From: Gammaproteobacteria bacterium MOLA455
Lineage (GTDB): Bacteria; Pseudomonadota; Gammaproteobacteria; Pseudomonadales; Porticoccaceae
NCBI GenBank assembly: GCA_000511875.1
Contig: AZIN01000003.1
Span: 238,450-302,449, forward strand
Length of the DNA: 64,000 bases
Reading direction: 5' to 3'
A program made the position numbers and the translations under genes. This document shows positions 1 through 8,521 of this stretch, piece by piece (positions within the stretch are counted from its first letter, which is position 1; the number at the start of each line of letters is the position of its first letter). Under the pieces are notes generated by a model. It ran no database searches, was not told the origin of the DNA, and worked only from the letters and a program-made list of their open reading frames with translations.

Positions 1-102
1 TTACTGAGAAGTGGGAGTTGATTAAATACTCAGAGTGTTTTTTTACACATTTTTCTATAGCGATATAAATACTAAAACATAGACATTAAGAGGTACAAAA
101 AG

Positions 103-699
103 GTGAAAGAACTCATTGGAATGCTTTTCAGACCCCAAGCCACATGGTCTGCTATGGCACAGGAATCAGATTCGAAGATCAAATCGCGGCTCTTGCTAAT
201 ACTGCTGATGGCCGCGATTCCCCCTCTCGGTTTTTACTACGGCACTACCCAGATTGGTTGGCACAGTGGTGGTCAGCTGACAAAAATTTCCGAGGCCAGC
301 GCCATACCCTTAATGGTGCTGTTTTATTTAGCGCTGGTGGCCTCGGTGGTGGTGATTGGATTGATGACCCATTGGATGTCGAAAACCTACAACGCTCAGT
401 CATTCCCGATTAAAGGCATGGTGCTTATCGGCATGGCCAACACACCGATTTTTCTTGCTGGATTATTAGCCTTTTATCCCGTCTGGTGGTTTGACATTTT
501 TATCGCCACCGCCGCCTGTTGCTACACCATTCGCCTGCTCTATTTGGGGGTGCCAAAATTGATGAAGGTCCCAGAGGATCTCGGTATGCTCTATGCCAGC
601 GCACTGTTTGCCGTGGCCCTGGTGTATGCGGTGGTAGTCTTAGGCGCCACGGTTATTCTCTGGGAATATGTCGCCGCGCCAGTATTTGTTGATGGCTGA
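103..699 (+). CDS. Yip1-family integral membrane protein
   Basis: The 198-residue protein has about five hydrophobic segments (near residues 30-48, 68-90, 105-125, 127-148 and 165-190) and the overall pattern of bacterial Yip1/YohC-type inner-membrane proteins, whose function is poorly known. The start is GTG, supported by an AGAGGT ribosome site about eight bases upstream; no ATG lies earlier in frame. It converges with the MscS gene on the other strand. The family call rests on the N-terminal pattern (short amphipathic stretch ending in a W-S-A-M type motif, then helices) and is moderately secure; no role can be assigned from context. Confidence 0.75.
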   Translation: MKELIGMLFRPQATWSAMAQESDSKIKSRLLLILLMAAIPPLGFYYGTTQIGWHSGGQLTKISEASAIPLMVLFYLALVASVVVIGLMTHWMSKTYNAQSFPIKGMVLIGMANTPIFLAGLLAFYPVWWFDIFIATAACCYTIRLLYLGVPKLMKVPEDLGMLYASALFAVALVYAVVVLGATVILWEYVAAPVFVDG

Positions 700-723
700 G
701 ACGAGAACTTAGAGAGTTAATAA

Positions 724-1575
724 TCAGCTGCGCATGTGCACATCCATCTGAGGGAAGGGGATCTCAATGTTCGCTGCTCTAAGATTGTTGTAAATCGCGG
801 TTAAGTATTGCGACTTTACCCAGCCAGGGCGCTTGACCCACTCGCCCTGGGCCCAGATCGTCAGAATGCATTCAACTCCTGAAGCACCCAGTTCGGTGAC
901 CAGCACATCGGGCATAATATTTTCCCGCTTTAAGGTGATGGGCACTTCCTCGGCGGCTTTTAAACCCGCTTCACGGACCCTTTTCAAATCACTGCCATAG
1001 GCGACACTAAAGTTAATTGAAAAGCGGCGGATGTCATCGTTCAAGGTCCAGTTATTCACCTGGCTGCTAATAAAATCTGCATTGGGCACAATGATGTCGG
1101 CATTATCCAGTGTGCGCAGAAGGGTGCTGCGAATATTAATCTCCCGCACCTCTCCCAGCAGACCGTCCGCCAATTCGACAAAATCGCCAATCCGCAGAGA
1201 CTTCTCAAACAGAATAATAATGCCACAGACAAAGTTGTTAACAATCGACTGCAAACCAAAACCTATGCCTACACCTAGGGCACCAGCTACCAGCATCAGG
1301 TTATTAAAGCTGACCCCAAGCGCGGATAGGGCGAGTATTAAACCTACACCATAGACAATATATTTCAGCACCCGCTGAATGATATAGACGTTCTGGTCAT
1401 GGGCTCCACTGCGCTTAGCGGCCGCCGCTGAGGCTCTGGACAGGCCGCGTTGAACAATGGCACTGATAATTAAAATACCGATCGCCGAGGCGACACCGGC
1501 TATGCGTAATGTGTAGTCACCCAATACCAGAATTGGTAGTGACAACCAGTTTTGTAATTGTTCTATCACAGCCAT
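724..1575 (-). CDS. MscS-family small-conductance mechanosensitive channel
   Basis: The 283-residue protein has three N-terminal membrane helices (about 22-41, 70-88, 92-122). The third is the glycine/alanine-rich pore helix with GIGFGLQSIVNNF at 103-115, followed by the SLRIGDFVEL beta-domain motif (126-135) and the IVPNADFI motif (162-169), all hallmarks of MscS. Length matches E. coli MscS (286). It should sit as a heptamer in the inner membrane and release solutes on hypo-osmotic shock. Its start overlaps the end of the upstream corA-like gene by 10 bases, so the two are probably co-transcribed and translationally coupled. Confidence 0.93.
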   Translation of the reverse strand: MAVIEQLQNWLSLPILVLGDYTLRIAGVASAIGILIISAIVQRGLSRASAAAAKRSGAHDQNVYIIQRVLKYIVYGVGLILALSALGVSFNNLMLVAGALGVGIGFGLQSIVNNFVCGIIILFEKSLRIGDFVELADGLLGEVREINIRSTLLRTLDNADIIVPNADFISSQVNNWTLNDDIRRFSINFSVAYGSDLKRVREAGLKAAEEVPITLKRENIMPDVLVTELGASGVECILTIWAQGEWVKRPGWVKSQYLTAIYNNLRAANIEIPFPQMDVHMRS

Positions 1576-2528
1576 TTATTCCTTTTAAAAAGTGCCACCA
1601 ACGCAACTGCGATGAAGGCCATAAAACCGACCAGGAAAAAGTACCCATTAGGATGATGTAGCTCCGGTATATAGTCGAAATTCATACCGTAAAGACCAGC
1701 CAAAAAACCCAAGGGCACAAAGATAGCGGTCACCACTGTTAGGATACGCATTGTTTCATTGAGCTGGTGGGAGGTCAGTGAAATATGGCCGTCGATCAAA
1801 TCGCCGGCCAAATCGTAATAGAGCGCGGACAGTGAATTGAGGCGCTCAAATTTTTCATAGACATCAGTTGCCGAGTGAATGACATCAACCTGGTCGCTAT
1901 GTTCCTGTTTCAGGTGTGTCAGCAATGCCAAATACACGCGATCATGATAGCTGTGCAGGCGCTTTAGTTTGCGCAGCCAAGTCTTGCAGCTAATCAACTC
2001 GCGCAGCACAGTATCGCCCTGAGTTGCGAGCAGCGTATCTTCGTACTCGGAGAGCGCCGGTTCAAAATCTAACAGCAAATCTATATACGCCAAAGCCATA
2101 GAGTTTGTCACTGAGGCGAATAACACCATCGGCCCCCGAGCCATCAGCGCCGCCAGTTTAGGGTTTTTCAGCCAGCTACTAATGGCCGGCGAAGGTTTGT
2201 CATGGCGGGTAATTAAAAAATTATTGCCAACAAAGCCAGCCACCTGGAGAGTCTGGAACGCCAGGCCCTCATGTTCGGCAACAAGCTCGCGCAACAACAC
2301 AAATGACTGCTCGCTAAAGTGCTCAATTTTTGGCGGGTGGCGTGGACGTCGCGCATCCTGAATACACAGTGGATGACAATCAAACTGCTCAAAGATAAGT
2401 TGTTCAGATTCAGCCGACTCCTGCTCGATATCAATCCATAGCATGCTGTTATCCGCCAGTGGCTGCTGTATCAGCTCTGGACCACCGTGTTTATAGTTTG
2501 CACCGTCGTATAGGCAGACATTAATCAT
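1566..2528 (-). CDS. corA: CorA-family divalent cation transporter
   Basis: The 320-residue protein has a long soluble N-terminal domain and two C-terminal membrane helices. The first ends in the YGMN signature (about 280-283) that forms the selectivity filter of CorA; the second ends in the basic KRNKWL tail usual for the family. It likely carries Mg2+ (or Co2+/Ni2+) across the inner membrane. ZntB-type zinc transporters share this fold, so the substrate is not settled by sequence. It is the first gene of a two-gene minus-strand unit with the MscS channel. Confidence 0.88.
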   Translation of the reverse strand: MINVCLYDGANYKHGGPELIQQPLADNSMLWIDIEQESAESEQLIFEQFDCHPLCIQDARRPRHPPKIEHFSEQSFVLLRELVAEHEGLAFQTLQVAGFVGNNFLITRHDKPSPAISSWLKNPKLAALMARGPMVLFASVTNSMALAYIDLLLDFEPALSEYEDTLLATQGDTVLRELISCKTWLRKLKRLHSYHDRVYLALLTHLKQEHSDQVDVIHSATDVYEKFERLNSLSALYYDLAGDLIDGHISLTSHQLNETMRILTVVTAIFVPLGFLAGLYGMNFDYIPELHHPNGYFFLVGFMAFIAVALVALFKRNKWL

Positions 2529-2639
2529 TAGATAACCCTATTTTTTAGGGGGTAAGTATAGGGCAGGTTAGTGAAAAGATAATAGATTAACTTTGCGCAA
2601 CTGGATTCGTCGTCGCGGCCCTCTGATCGCTGAATTTTC

Positions 2640-2665
2640 GACTAGGCTAATAGCAACAGGCCCCG
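2640..2665 (+). repeat. Upstream segment duplicated in front of both cbpA copies (copy 1)
   Basis: A 26-base stretch beginning GACTAGGCTAATAG and ending in a GGCCCC run lies about 45 bases before cbpA. A close match lies at 4062-4087 at a similar distance before the second cbpA-like gene. The shared non-coding sequence shows that the duplication included the promoter region. Confidence 0.6.
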
Positions 2666-2710
2666 TATTGCGCAATCTATAACATAGGATTAAACCATCA
2701 AGGACCGACT

Positions 2711-3679
2711 ATGGATTTTCAGGACTACTACAAAATACTCTCGGTGGCCCCAGACGCGGACAGCAAAACCATTAAAACAGCCTATCGCAAACTGGCTAGA
2801 AAATATCACCCAGATGTCAGTGAGCACCGCGAGGCAGAAGAGAAATTCAAACAGATCTCGGAAGCCTACGAGGTGTTAAAAGACCCGCAAAAGCGCGCTC
2901 AATACGATGAGCTACGTGAGTATGGCGCGCAGTCTCAGGGCGCTTCAGGAGGGCAGCAGTATTCCCAGCAAACTCACTATCAGGGGGATTTTTCCGATTT
3001 CTTTTCGTCTATTTTTGGTGGGGCTCATCAATCGGGACAGGGAGCTGGTGCTAAGGATTTTTCACGGCAGGGTTTTTCTGATCAAGGCTTTTCCAATAAG
3101 GGTTTTGGCGCCAAAGGCCAAGATATTGAAACCGATATGCCGATCTTTCTCGAAGATACATTGACCACCACATCGAAATCGATCTCCTATAGCCTCCCCC
3201 ATCGCGACGCCCATGGGCAAGTTAGCCACGTGAATAAAACCCTCAATGTAAAAATTCCCGCTGGCGTCGCCGACGGCGAGCGCATTCGCCTCAAGGGGCA
3301 GGGCGGTCAGGGGCTCGGTGATGCGCCCTCAGGGGATCTCTATCTGCGTATTCGCCTGGTACCGCATCCACTGTTCGACATCGAAGCCCACAACCTGATT
3401 CTCACCGTACCCATTGCCCCCTGGGAGGCCGCTCTGGGCACCAGCCTTGAAGCTCCGACTCTATCGGGCAAGATCAAATTGACTATCCCCGCCAACAGTC
3501 AGACCGGCCAACGCCTGAGAATTAGAGGGAAGGGCCTGGTGCGCAAGCAGGGTCATGGCGACCTCTACGCAGTACTAAAAGTGGTAATGCCTGAGTCAGT
3601 GTCCGAGGAAAGCAAACGGCACTGGCAGCAGCTGGCCGATGCCGCCGTCTTTGATCCAAGAGCGGAATGGAGGAAATAA
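2711..3679 (+). CDS. cbpA: CbpA, DnaJ-type co-chaperone / curved DNA-binding protein
   Basis: The 322-residue protein begins with a J domain (residues 5-69) carrying the HPD triad at 33-35 that stimulates DnaK ATPase. A Gly/Phe/Ser/Gln-rich linker follows (about 72-130), with several GFS-type repeats, then two C-terminal substrate-binding/dimerisation domains with no zinc finger. That layout is CbpA, not DnaJ. It is followed immediately by cbpM, whose product inhibits the CbpA J domain in E. coli. The glycine-phenylalanine linker is longer and more repetitive than in E. coli CbpA. A shortened second copy lies 450 bases downstream. Confidence 0.92.
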   Translation: MDFQDYYKILSVAPDADSKTIKTAYRKLARKYHPDVSEHREAEEKFKQISEAYEVLKDPQKRAQYDELREYGAQSQGASGGQQYSQQTHYQGDFSDFFSSIFGGAHQSGQGAGAKDFSRQGFSDQGFSNKGFGAKGQDIETDMPIFLEDTLTTTSKSISYSLPHRDAHGQVSHVNKTLNVKIPAGVADGERIRLKGQGGQGLGDAPSGDLYLRIRLVPHPLFDIEAHNLILTVPIAPWEAALGTSLEAPTLSGKIKLTIPANSQTGQRLRIRGKGLVRKQGHGDLYAVLKVVMPESVSEESKRHWQQLADAAVFDPRAEWRK

Positions 3680-3681
3680 AT

Positions 3682-3984
3682 ATGGACCCTAACGCCCAAT
3701 ATTTAACTTTCGACGAGATATGTTATGCCACCCAGAGCCCTTCACAGATGATTGTTGAAATCGTCAATCAGGGCATAGTCGAACCTGAAGGTTCTGGCCC
3801 GGAAACCTGGGTGTTTACTACGCAAATGATCAGTGTGACAAAGCGTGCCTGTCGCCTGCATCGTGATCTGGAAATCGACTGGTCGGGTATTGCGCTGGCC
3901 ATCAGTTTGATCGAAGAGCTTGATCAGCTGCGCGACGAAAATCAGCGACTGCGAAAGCGACTTGAGCGTTTTTTAGATCAGTAA
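3682..3984 (+). CDS. cbpM: CbpM, chaperone modulator of CbpA
   Basis: The 100-residue protein has the MerR-like fold of CbpM: an N-terminal helix-turn region (LTFDEICYATQ), a WVF-type strand, and a C-terminal helix rich in Leu, Arg and Glu. In E. coli CbpM (101 residues) binds the CbpA J domain and blocks its action on DnaK. I chose ATG 3682 because a GGAGGAAA ribosome site sits eight bases upstream; an in-frame ATG at 3667 inside the end of cbpA has no such site. The two genes are clearly one operon. Confidence 0.88.
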   Translation: MDPNAQYLTFDEICYATQSPSQMIVEIVNQGIVEPEGSGPETWVFTTQMISVTKRACRLHRDLEIDWSGIALAISLIEELDQLRDENQRLRKRLERFLDQ

Positions 3985-4061
3985 GCCAGCACCACAATAA
4001 AAAATAGATTCACTTTATTCACTTGGCTTCCTCGCTCCAGTTATCGTGCCATCGGATTCTG

Positions 4062-4087
4062 GACTAAGCTAATAGTAATAAGCCCGC
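4062..4087 (+). repeat. Upstream segment duplicated in front of both cbpA copies (copy 2)
   Basis: This segment begins GACTAAGCTAATAG and matches 2640-2665 at most positions. It lies about 45 bases before the second cbpA-like gene, so the promoter region was copied along with the coding part. Confidence 0.6.
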
Positions 4088-4133
4088 ATAGATTTGCATC
4101 GACAGTATCGGCTTCAAGGACGAAGGACGGAAT

Positions 4134-4700
4134 ATGGATTTTCAGGACTACTATAAAACACTCTCGATTGCGGCTAGCGCCGACAGTGAAACCATCAAAA
4201 ATGCCTACCGCAAACTGGCTAGACAATACCACCCGGATGTCAGTGGGCACCATAAAAGCGAAGAAAAATTCAAACAGATCGCCGAAGCCTATGAGGTGTT
4301 AAGAGACCAGAGCAAACGCGCTCAATACGACCAGCTACTCAGACATCAGCAGGCCCAGAGCGGCCAGGGTCTTGATGATGTTCTCCCGGAGAATCTCTAT
4401 CTCGAAGCCCACAATCTGATTATCATTGTTCTGCTTGCGCCATGGGAAGCGGCCCTGGGGACTAGTATTGAGCTGCCGACTCTGTCAGGAAAAGTAAAAC
4501 TCAGGATTCCCGCCAACAGCGAAACTGGCCAGCGCCTGCGGATCAAAGGACATGGGCTGGTACACAAAGACGGCCAGGGTGATCTCTTTGCAGTACTCAA
4601 AGTGGTTCTACCCGACTCAGGCTCAGAAGGGATCAAGCGGTACTGGCAACAACAGTCCGGATCAGTCATCTTTGGTTCACGAAAGGAGTGGAGGGGATAA
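4134..4700 (+). CDS. Shortened CbpA paralogue (J domain joined directly to C-terminal domain II)
   Basis: The 188-residue protein is a second copy of CbpA that has lost its middle. The J domain is intact (HPD at 33-35). After about residue 72 the sequence jumps to the region equivalent to residue ~200 of the full-length copy and runs collinearly to the same C terminus (shared [25 protein letters not shown]-type motifs). The linker and most of C-terminal domain I are gone, yet the frame is open. The tail keeps a GGAGGGG ribosome-site-like sequence as in front of cbpM, but no cbpM follows. It may still act on DnaK and dimerise, or may be decaying; sequence alone does not decide. Confidence 0.8.
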   Translation: MDFQDYYKTLSIAASADSETIKNAYRKLARQYHPDVSGHHKSEEKFKQIAEAYEVLRDQSKRAQYDQLLRHQQAQSGQGLDDVLPENLYLEAHNLIIIVLLAPWEAALGTSIELPTLSGKVKLRIPANSETGQRLRIKGHGLVHKDGQGDLFAVLKVVLPDSGSEGIKRYWQQQSGSVIFGSRKEWRG

Positions 4701-4828
4701 CTCTAAGCCATATCCACCACGCTCATGAGCGCATCCGGGTGGCGATTATTTTCAGTGGCGGCAACGTGGATTTGGATGCACTGCCCCTGGTGAGTTATTT
4801 ACTCCAGTCGGCTGATAACGCACACTGA
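4699..4828 (+). pseudogene. 3' remnant of a PLP-dependent threonine/serine dehydratase
   Basis: The frame ending at the TGA at 4826-4828 reads HERIRVAIIFSGGNVDLD, then some 17 residues to the stop. The SGGNVDLD motif near the C terminus is typical of fold-type II threonine/serine dehydratases (E. coli TdcB has SGGNIDLS at the same place). No start codon or upstream part of the enzyme is present: the frame runs back into the end of the shortened cbpA copy. The duplication seems to have replaced the 5' part of this gene. The identity rests on one motif and its distance from the end. Confidence 0.6.
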
Positions 4829-4874
4829 GAAGCCTGTATATATAGCGCTAATCAATTCACCTGAGCAATCAACC

Positions 4875-5327
4875 ATGACCACAAACAGCGACCATCGCCC
4901 ACGCTTTCACCTCGCATTTCCAGTCACCGATTTAGAGGCGGCACGAAATTTTTACGCGGGTATTTTAGGCTGTAAAACCGGTCGAGAATCCGATCGCTGG
5001 ATTGATTTTGATTTCTTTGGCCATCAGCTTGTGGCCCATTTGGTGGAGCCCCAAGACCATCCCTCGGTGACCACTAATGCCGTGGATGGCCACGCGGTGC
5101 CAGCGTCCCACTTTGGTGTGATTTTGAACTGGGATCAGTATCAGCAATTTGTCGTCAAGCTTGAAGAGCAGGGCGTTGAGTTTGTGATCGAACCCTATCT
5201 GCGTTTTGAAGGTCGTCAAGGTGAGCAGGCAACACTGTTTATCCGCGACCCGAGCAATAATTATTTAGAGTTTAAGGCCTTTCGCGATATAGAGATGTTG
5301 TTCGATAAAGATTTGGAAAGCTATTAA
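4875..5327 (+). CDS. VOC-superfamily (glyoxalase/dioxygenase-like) protein
   Basis: The 150-residue protein has the paired beta-alpha-beta-beta-beta modules of the vicinal oxygen chelate fold: an opening [16 protein letters not shown], a central SHFGVIL strand, and the closing [13 protein letters not shown] with the usual metal-ligand glutamate. These proteins bind a divalent metal and act as lyases, dioxygenases or resistance proteins; the substrate cannot be told. Only five bases separate its stop from the convergent ThDP enzyme gene. Confidence 0.85.
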   Translation: MTTNSDHRPRFHLAFPVTDLEAARNFYAGILGCKTGRESDRWIDFDFFGHQLVAHLVEPQDHPSVTTNAVDGHAVPASHFGVILNWDQYQQFVVKLEEQGVEFVIEPYLRFEGRQGEQATLFIRDPSNNYLEFKAFRDIEMLFDKDLESY

Positions 5328-5332
5328 ATGCC

Positions 5333-7078
5333 CTAACCAGTCAGCTTGCGCACTATCGCCCGTCCCAACATTCCCAACTTGTTAGTACTCAAAAATCTCG
5401 CTGCGTTGGTTTTCTCCACGCCCTGTGCATAGTTGCTGCGGCGCGAATAATCGATGTTGATGTCGAGAATCACCGGCTGGTTGTGGGAGGCGGTCTCTAA
5501 GGCATGGCGCAGGGCGACCTCTATTTCATTGTTGTGTCTGACCGGAATATAGCCGCACTCAATAGAGTCGGCGAAGGCACCCCAATTGATATTGCCCAGT
5601 TGGGTACAGGTGGTTTGACTGTCGCTAACAGGTTGGCTGTGATTGATGCGCGAGAGTTTTCCGTCGTTGAATATGCAGTAGATGGTGCCGAGATTTTCCC
5701 GTACCGCGGTGAGTGCTTCCATGCCGCTCATCAGCATGGCGCCGTCGCCGACTATACCTATAACCTGCTTGTCGGGATTGACCAGCTTTACTGCGTTGAC
5801 CGCGGGCACGCAGTAACCCATAGCATTTGAACTTGAGGGCGAAATAAAGCTGCGCGGGCTACTAATCGGCATTAACTCGGCGGCGAGATAGGTGTGCAGG
5901 CCGTCGTCGGTAATTACAATGGCGTCGTCGCTGACTGCGGCTCGGAGCTTGTCAAAAAACACTGCGGGGTTAACTAGGCCTTTACTGTTATGGCCCAGCC
6001 ACTCTTTTTTAAACAAGGCTTTTTGGATGGCGATATCGTCGACTAAGGCTTTTCTGCTGGTCGCTGGGGGCTGTTGCTCTTGAAGTTTGTAGAGCAGGTC
6101 GGTGGCGATCTGTTGGATATTGCCATGCAGTGCGGTAACGGTTTCTGGCTCGTCGCAGCTGTTTTGTTCGTTGGTAATATAAATAATATTTTCAGGGAGT
6201 TCTGCACTGCCGCCAGCCGTATCCGCTTCATTGAGATTCGTGCCTATGGCGAGCAGGCAGTCACAATCTTTAAAGGCATTTTCGGCGCTGGGAACAGCAG
6301 CAGGGCCAAAGATCATGCCGGCGTGCAATGGATGCTGGGCGGGAAAGCTACTGACCCCGGAGAGGGTGGTGCAGACTGGTGCGCCGATCTGCTGGGCTAG
6401 GGCAATTATTTCGCTGTGGGCGTCCACTGCACCCCAGCCGACAATAATACCGGGAGACTCTGCTTGAAGTAGTTGTGCCGCGGCATTGTTTAAAACCACA
6501 TTACTGATGACTTCGGCTTCTTCATTGGGGCTTTGGCTCTTCTGATCGTAGAGTGGCAGAGGTTCGTCTATCGCGGCGGAGAGCATTTGGACGGCGAGAG
6601 GGATTTCGACAAATACTGGCCCTGGTCGATCACTGGTGGCGACTCTGTAGGCGGTAAATAATGTCTCGACGATGTGTTGCTGGTCGCTGATGCTGTAGAT
6701 TGCTTTGGTCAGGTGTTTGAGGATTTCTTTGGCGTCGATGGAGGGATAACCGCTTTGCTCATTGCCGGAAGCGCCGGCAATTACCAACAACGGAATCCCC
6801 GCCAAGTAGGCTTCGGCTATGCCACTGCATGCATGAGTCACACCGGAACCGGATACGATCAGCATAGTGCCGACGCTGCCGGCCGCAGAACGGCTGACTG
6901 CGTCGGCCATAAAGGCGGCGTTCATTTCGTGATTAACGAGAAGCGGGGTGATCTGCTCTGACTGATTTAGCTGGTCATAGATCTCGGCGTTTTGCACCCC
7001 GGGTATTCCAAAAGTATGGGTAATACCGAGCTGTTCCAGTGCGTACTGGGTTAACCACGCGCCGCTTTTATTCATCAA
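5333..7078 (-). CDS. Thiamine diphosphate-dependent enzyme, acetolactate synthase / decarboxylase type
   Basis: The 581-residue protein has the three-domain layout of the POX/acetolactate synthase family. The N-terminal Pyr domain carries the catalytic glutamate in NHEMNAA (E51). A central domain follows (about 195-335), then a C-terminal PP domain with the ThDP/Mg2+ motif starting GDGAMLMSG (444) and ending in an ND pair about 27 residues later. Candidate activities include acetolactate synthase, benzoylformate or sulfoacetaldehyde-type chemistry, or oxalyl-CoA-like decarboxylation; none can be picked. It begins 28 bases after rnfE on the same strand, where many gammaproteobacteria have nth, and may be transcribed with the rnf genes. 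Confidence 0.85.
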   Translation of the reverse strand: MMNKSGAWLTQYALEQLGITHTFGIPGVQNAEIYDQLNQSEQITPLLVNHEMNAAFMADAVSRSAAGSVGTMLIVSGSGVTHACSGIAEAYLAGIPLLVIAGASGNEQSGYPSIDAKEILKHLTKAIYSISDQQHIVETLFTAYRVATSDRPGPVFVEIPLAVQMLSAAIDEPLPLYDQKSQSPNEEAEVISNVVLNNAAAQLLQAESPGIIVGWGAVDAHSEIIALAQQIGAPVCTTLSGVSSFPAQHPLHAGMIFGPAAVPSAENAFKDCDCLLAIGTNLNEADTAGGSAELPENIIYITNEQNSCDEPETVTALHGNIQQIATDLLYKLQEQQPPATSRKALVDDIAIQKALFKKEWLGHNSKGLVNPAVFFDKLRAAVSDDAIVITDDGLHTYLAAELMPISSPRSFISPSSSNAMGYCVPAVNAVKLVNPDKQVIGIVGDGAMLMSGMEALTAVRENLGTIYCIFNDGKLSRINHSQPVSDSQTTCTQLGNINWGAFADSIECGYIPVRHNNEIEVALRHALETASHNQPVILDINIDYSRRSNYAQGVEKTNAARFLSTNKLGMLGRAIVRKLTG

Positions 7079-7106
7079 ACTTTACCGTCCCTGTGTAAGC
7101 TTTTTG

Positions 7107-7862
7107 TTAGCTAATATGACCTGTGGTTCTGATGCGCTTGGCTCCGACAACCGGACGATCTTTCTTCGCATCGGCGCGGCGTTTAAAAGCCGCGTCGATG
7201 TAATTTTTACCCGCAATCAACAGGCCGGTTACCAAGAATGCACCCGGGGGTAACACTGCGATCAAGAAGCTGTAGTTCTCGCCGAAGGGCTGCAACATCC
7301 AACCGTTGGCAACCGGGCCAAACAGCAGGTGCATGCTGGCGAATAGCGTGCCCTGGCCAAACAGTTCGCGAATCGCGCCTAGCGCGACCAAGACCAGTAA
7401 GAAGCCCAGTCCCATCATCAAGCCATCAAGAGCAGCTAAGCCTACATGGTGTTTGCTGGCAAAGGCTTCAGCGCGGCCAAGGATGGCACAGTTAGTGACG
7501 ATCAGCGGGATAAAAATACCTAGAATCTGATAGAGGTCATAGGTGTAGGCTTTCATTAATAGTTCGGCGCAGGTGACAAAGGCGGCGATAATAATGACAA
7601 AGGCGGGCAGTCTGACGGCATCGCTAACATGGTTGCGAATCAGTGAGACTATGGTGTTAGAGCCGATTAGTACCGCCATGGTGGCAAGACCCAAACCCAA
7701 AGCGTTGACTACACTGCCGGTGACCGCCAGCAGCGGGCACAGCCCGAGCAGTTGTACCAGCGCCGGATTATTCGTCCAGAGGCCGTTTTTGGTGACTTCG
7801 GCAATGCTGGGGCCTTCAGTAGTGACCTCGGTAGTAGCCTCGGTAGTAACGTCGCTGTTCAT
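7107..7862 (-). CDS. rnfE: RnfE, membrane subunit of the Rnf complex
   Basis: The 251-residue protein has six predicted membrane helices, opening with [20 protein letters not shown], typical of RnfE/NqrD. It is part of the ion-translocating ferredoxin:NAD+ oxidoreductase in the inner membrane. It is last in the order rnfABCDGE and overlaps rnfG by four bases. Its first 20 residues contain a [11 protein letters not shown] repeat, which looks like a local 12-base expansion ahead of the conserved region. In this group of bacteria Rnf usually feeds electrons to ferredoxin or to SoxR reduction. Confidence 0.94.
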   Translation of the reverse strand: MNSDVTTEATTEVTTEGPSIAEVTKNGLWTNNPALVQLLGLCPLLAVTGSVVNALGLGLATMAVLIGSNTIVSLIRNHVSDAVRLPAFVIIIAAFVTCAELLMKAYTYDLYQILGIFIPLIVTNCAILGRAEAFASKHHVGLAALDGLMMGLGFLLVLVALGAIRELFGQGTLFASMHLLFGPVANGWMLQPFGENYSFLIAVLPPGAFLVTGLLIAGKNYIDAAFKRRADAKKDRPVVGAKRIRTTGHIS

Positions 7863-8521
7863 AGTACTGCCTGTTTGTTTTCACGTGCGGCGTTCGCGGC
7901 GGCGATCTGTAATAGACGCTCGCGATCATCCTCAAAGTATTGCAGCGTTTTAAGAACTTGGTTGATTACTGCCCTAGGGGTAATGGTGGCCCCGGTAAAT
8001 TGGTCGTAATCGCCGCCTTCCTTTTTCACTTTCCAGCCGCCGGCTTGTGGGTTGACCAGAGACTTGCCGTTAAAACTCAGAATCCAGTCGCTCTTTTTCA
8101 GATCCACTTTGTCGCCGAGGCCTGGGGTTTCGCGATGCTCTGCTACACGCACGCCGGCAATGGCGCCATTAAAGTTAATTCCGATAATCATCGAAATAGC
8201 ACCACTGTAACCATCTGGTGTCACCGCGGGAATAATAGCCGCTACTGGCTGACCCTGATCCCGAGCAATATGAATATTGCCGCCTTTTTTCAGACCCAAT
8301 GTCGCCCAGTACTGTTCGGGCACTGGTTGCACATCCATCAACATATCGTTGTCATGACGCTCTAGGGGAATAATCTCTAGCAGTGCCCGTTGGGCTGCTG
8401 CACGCTCTGACTGTTCGATGCGCTCATAGGTCAGCTCATTAGTGGTGGCCAAAATCAGTGAGGTGACCAGTGCAAAGAGGGCGAGGGCTATGCTGTTAAA
8501 ACCCATTGATTTGATAATCAT
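7859..8521 (-). CDS. rnfG: RnfG, FMN-binding subunit of the Rnf complex
   Basis: The 220-residue protein has one N-terminal membrane anchor (about 8-27) and a periplasmic FMN-binding domain. The TGAT motif at 176-179 carries the threonine (T179) to which FMN is joined by a phosphoester bond, a modification made by ApbE. Start and stop overlap its neighbours by 1-4 bases, as expected for a coupled operon. Length is normal for the family. Confidence 0.94.
   Translation of the reverse strand: MIIKSMGFNSIALALFALVTSLILATTNELTYERIEQSERAAAQRALLEIIPLERHDNDMLMDVQPVPEQYWATLGLKKGGNIHIARDQGQPVAAIIPAVTPDGYSGAISMIIGINFNGAIAGVRVAEHRETPGLGDKVDLKKSDWILSFNGKSLVNPQAGGWKVKKEGGDYDQFTGATITPRAVINQVLKTLQYFEDDRERLLQIAAANAARENKQAVL

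Noticed and set aside
7079..7106. Thiamine riboswitch for the ThDP enzyme
   Set aside because: The gap is 28 bases and holds no THI-box sequence.
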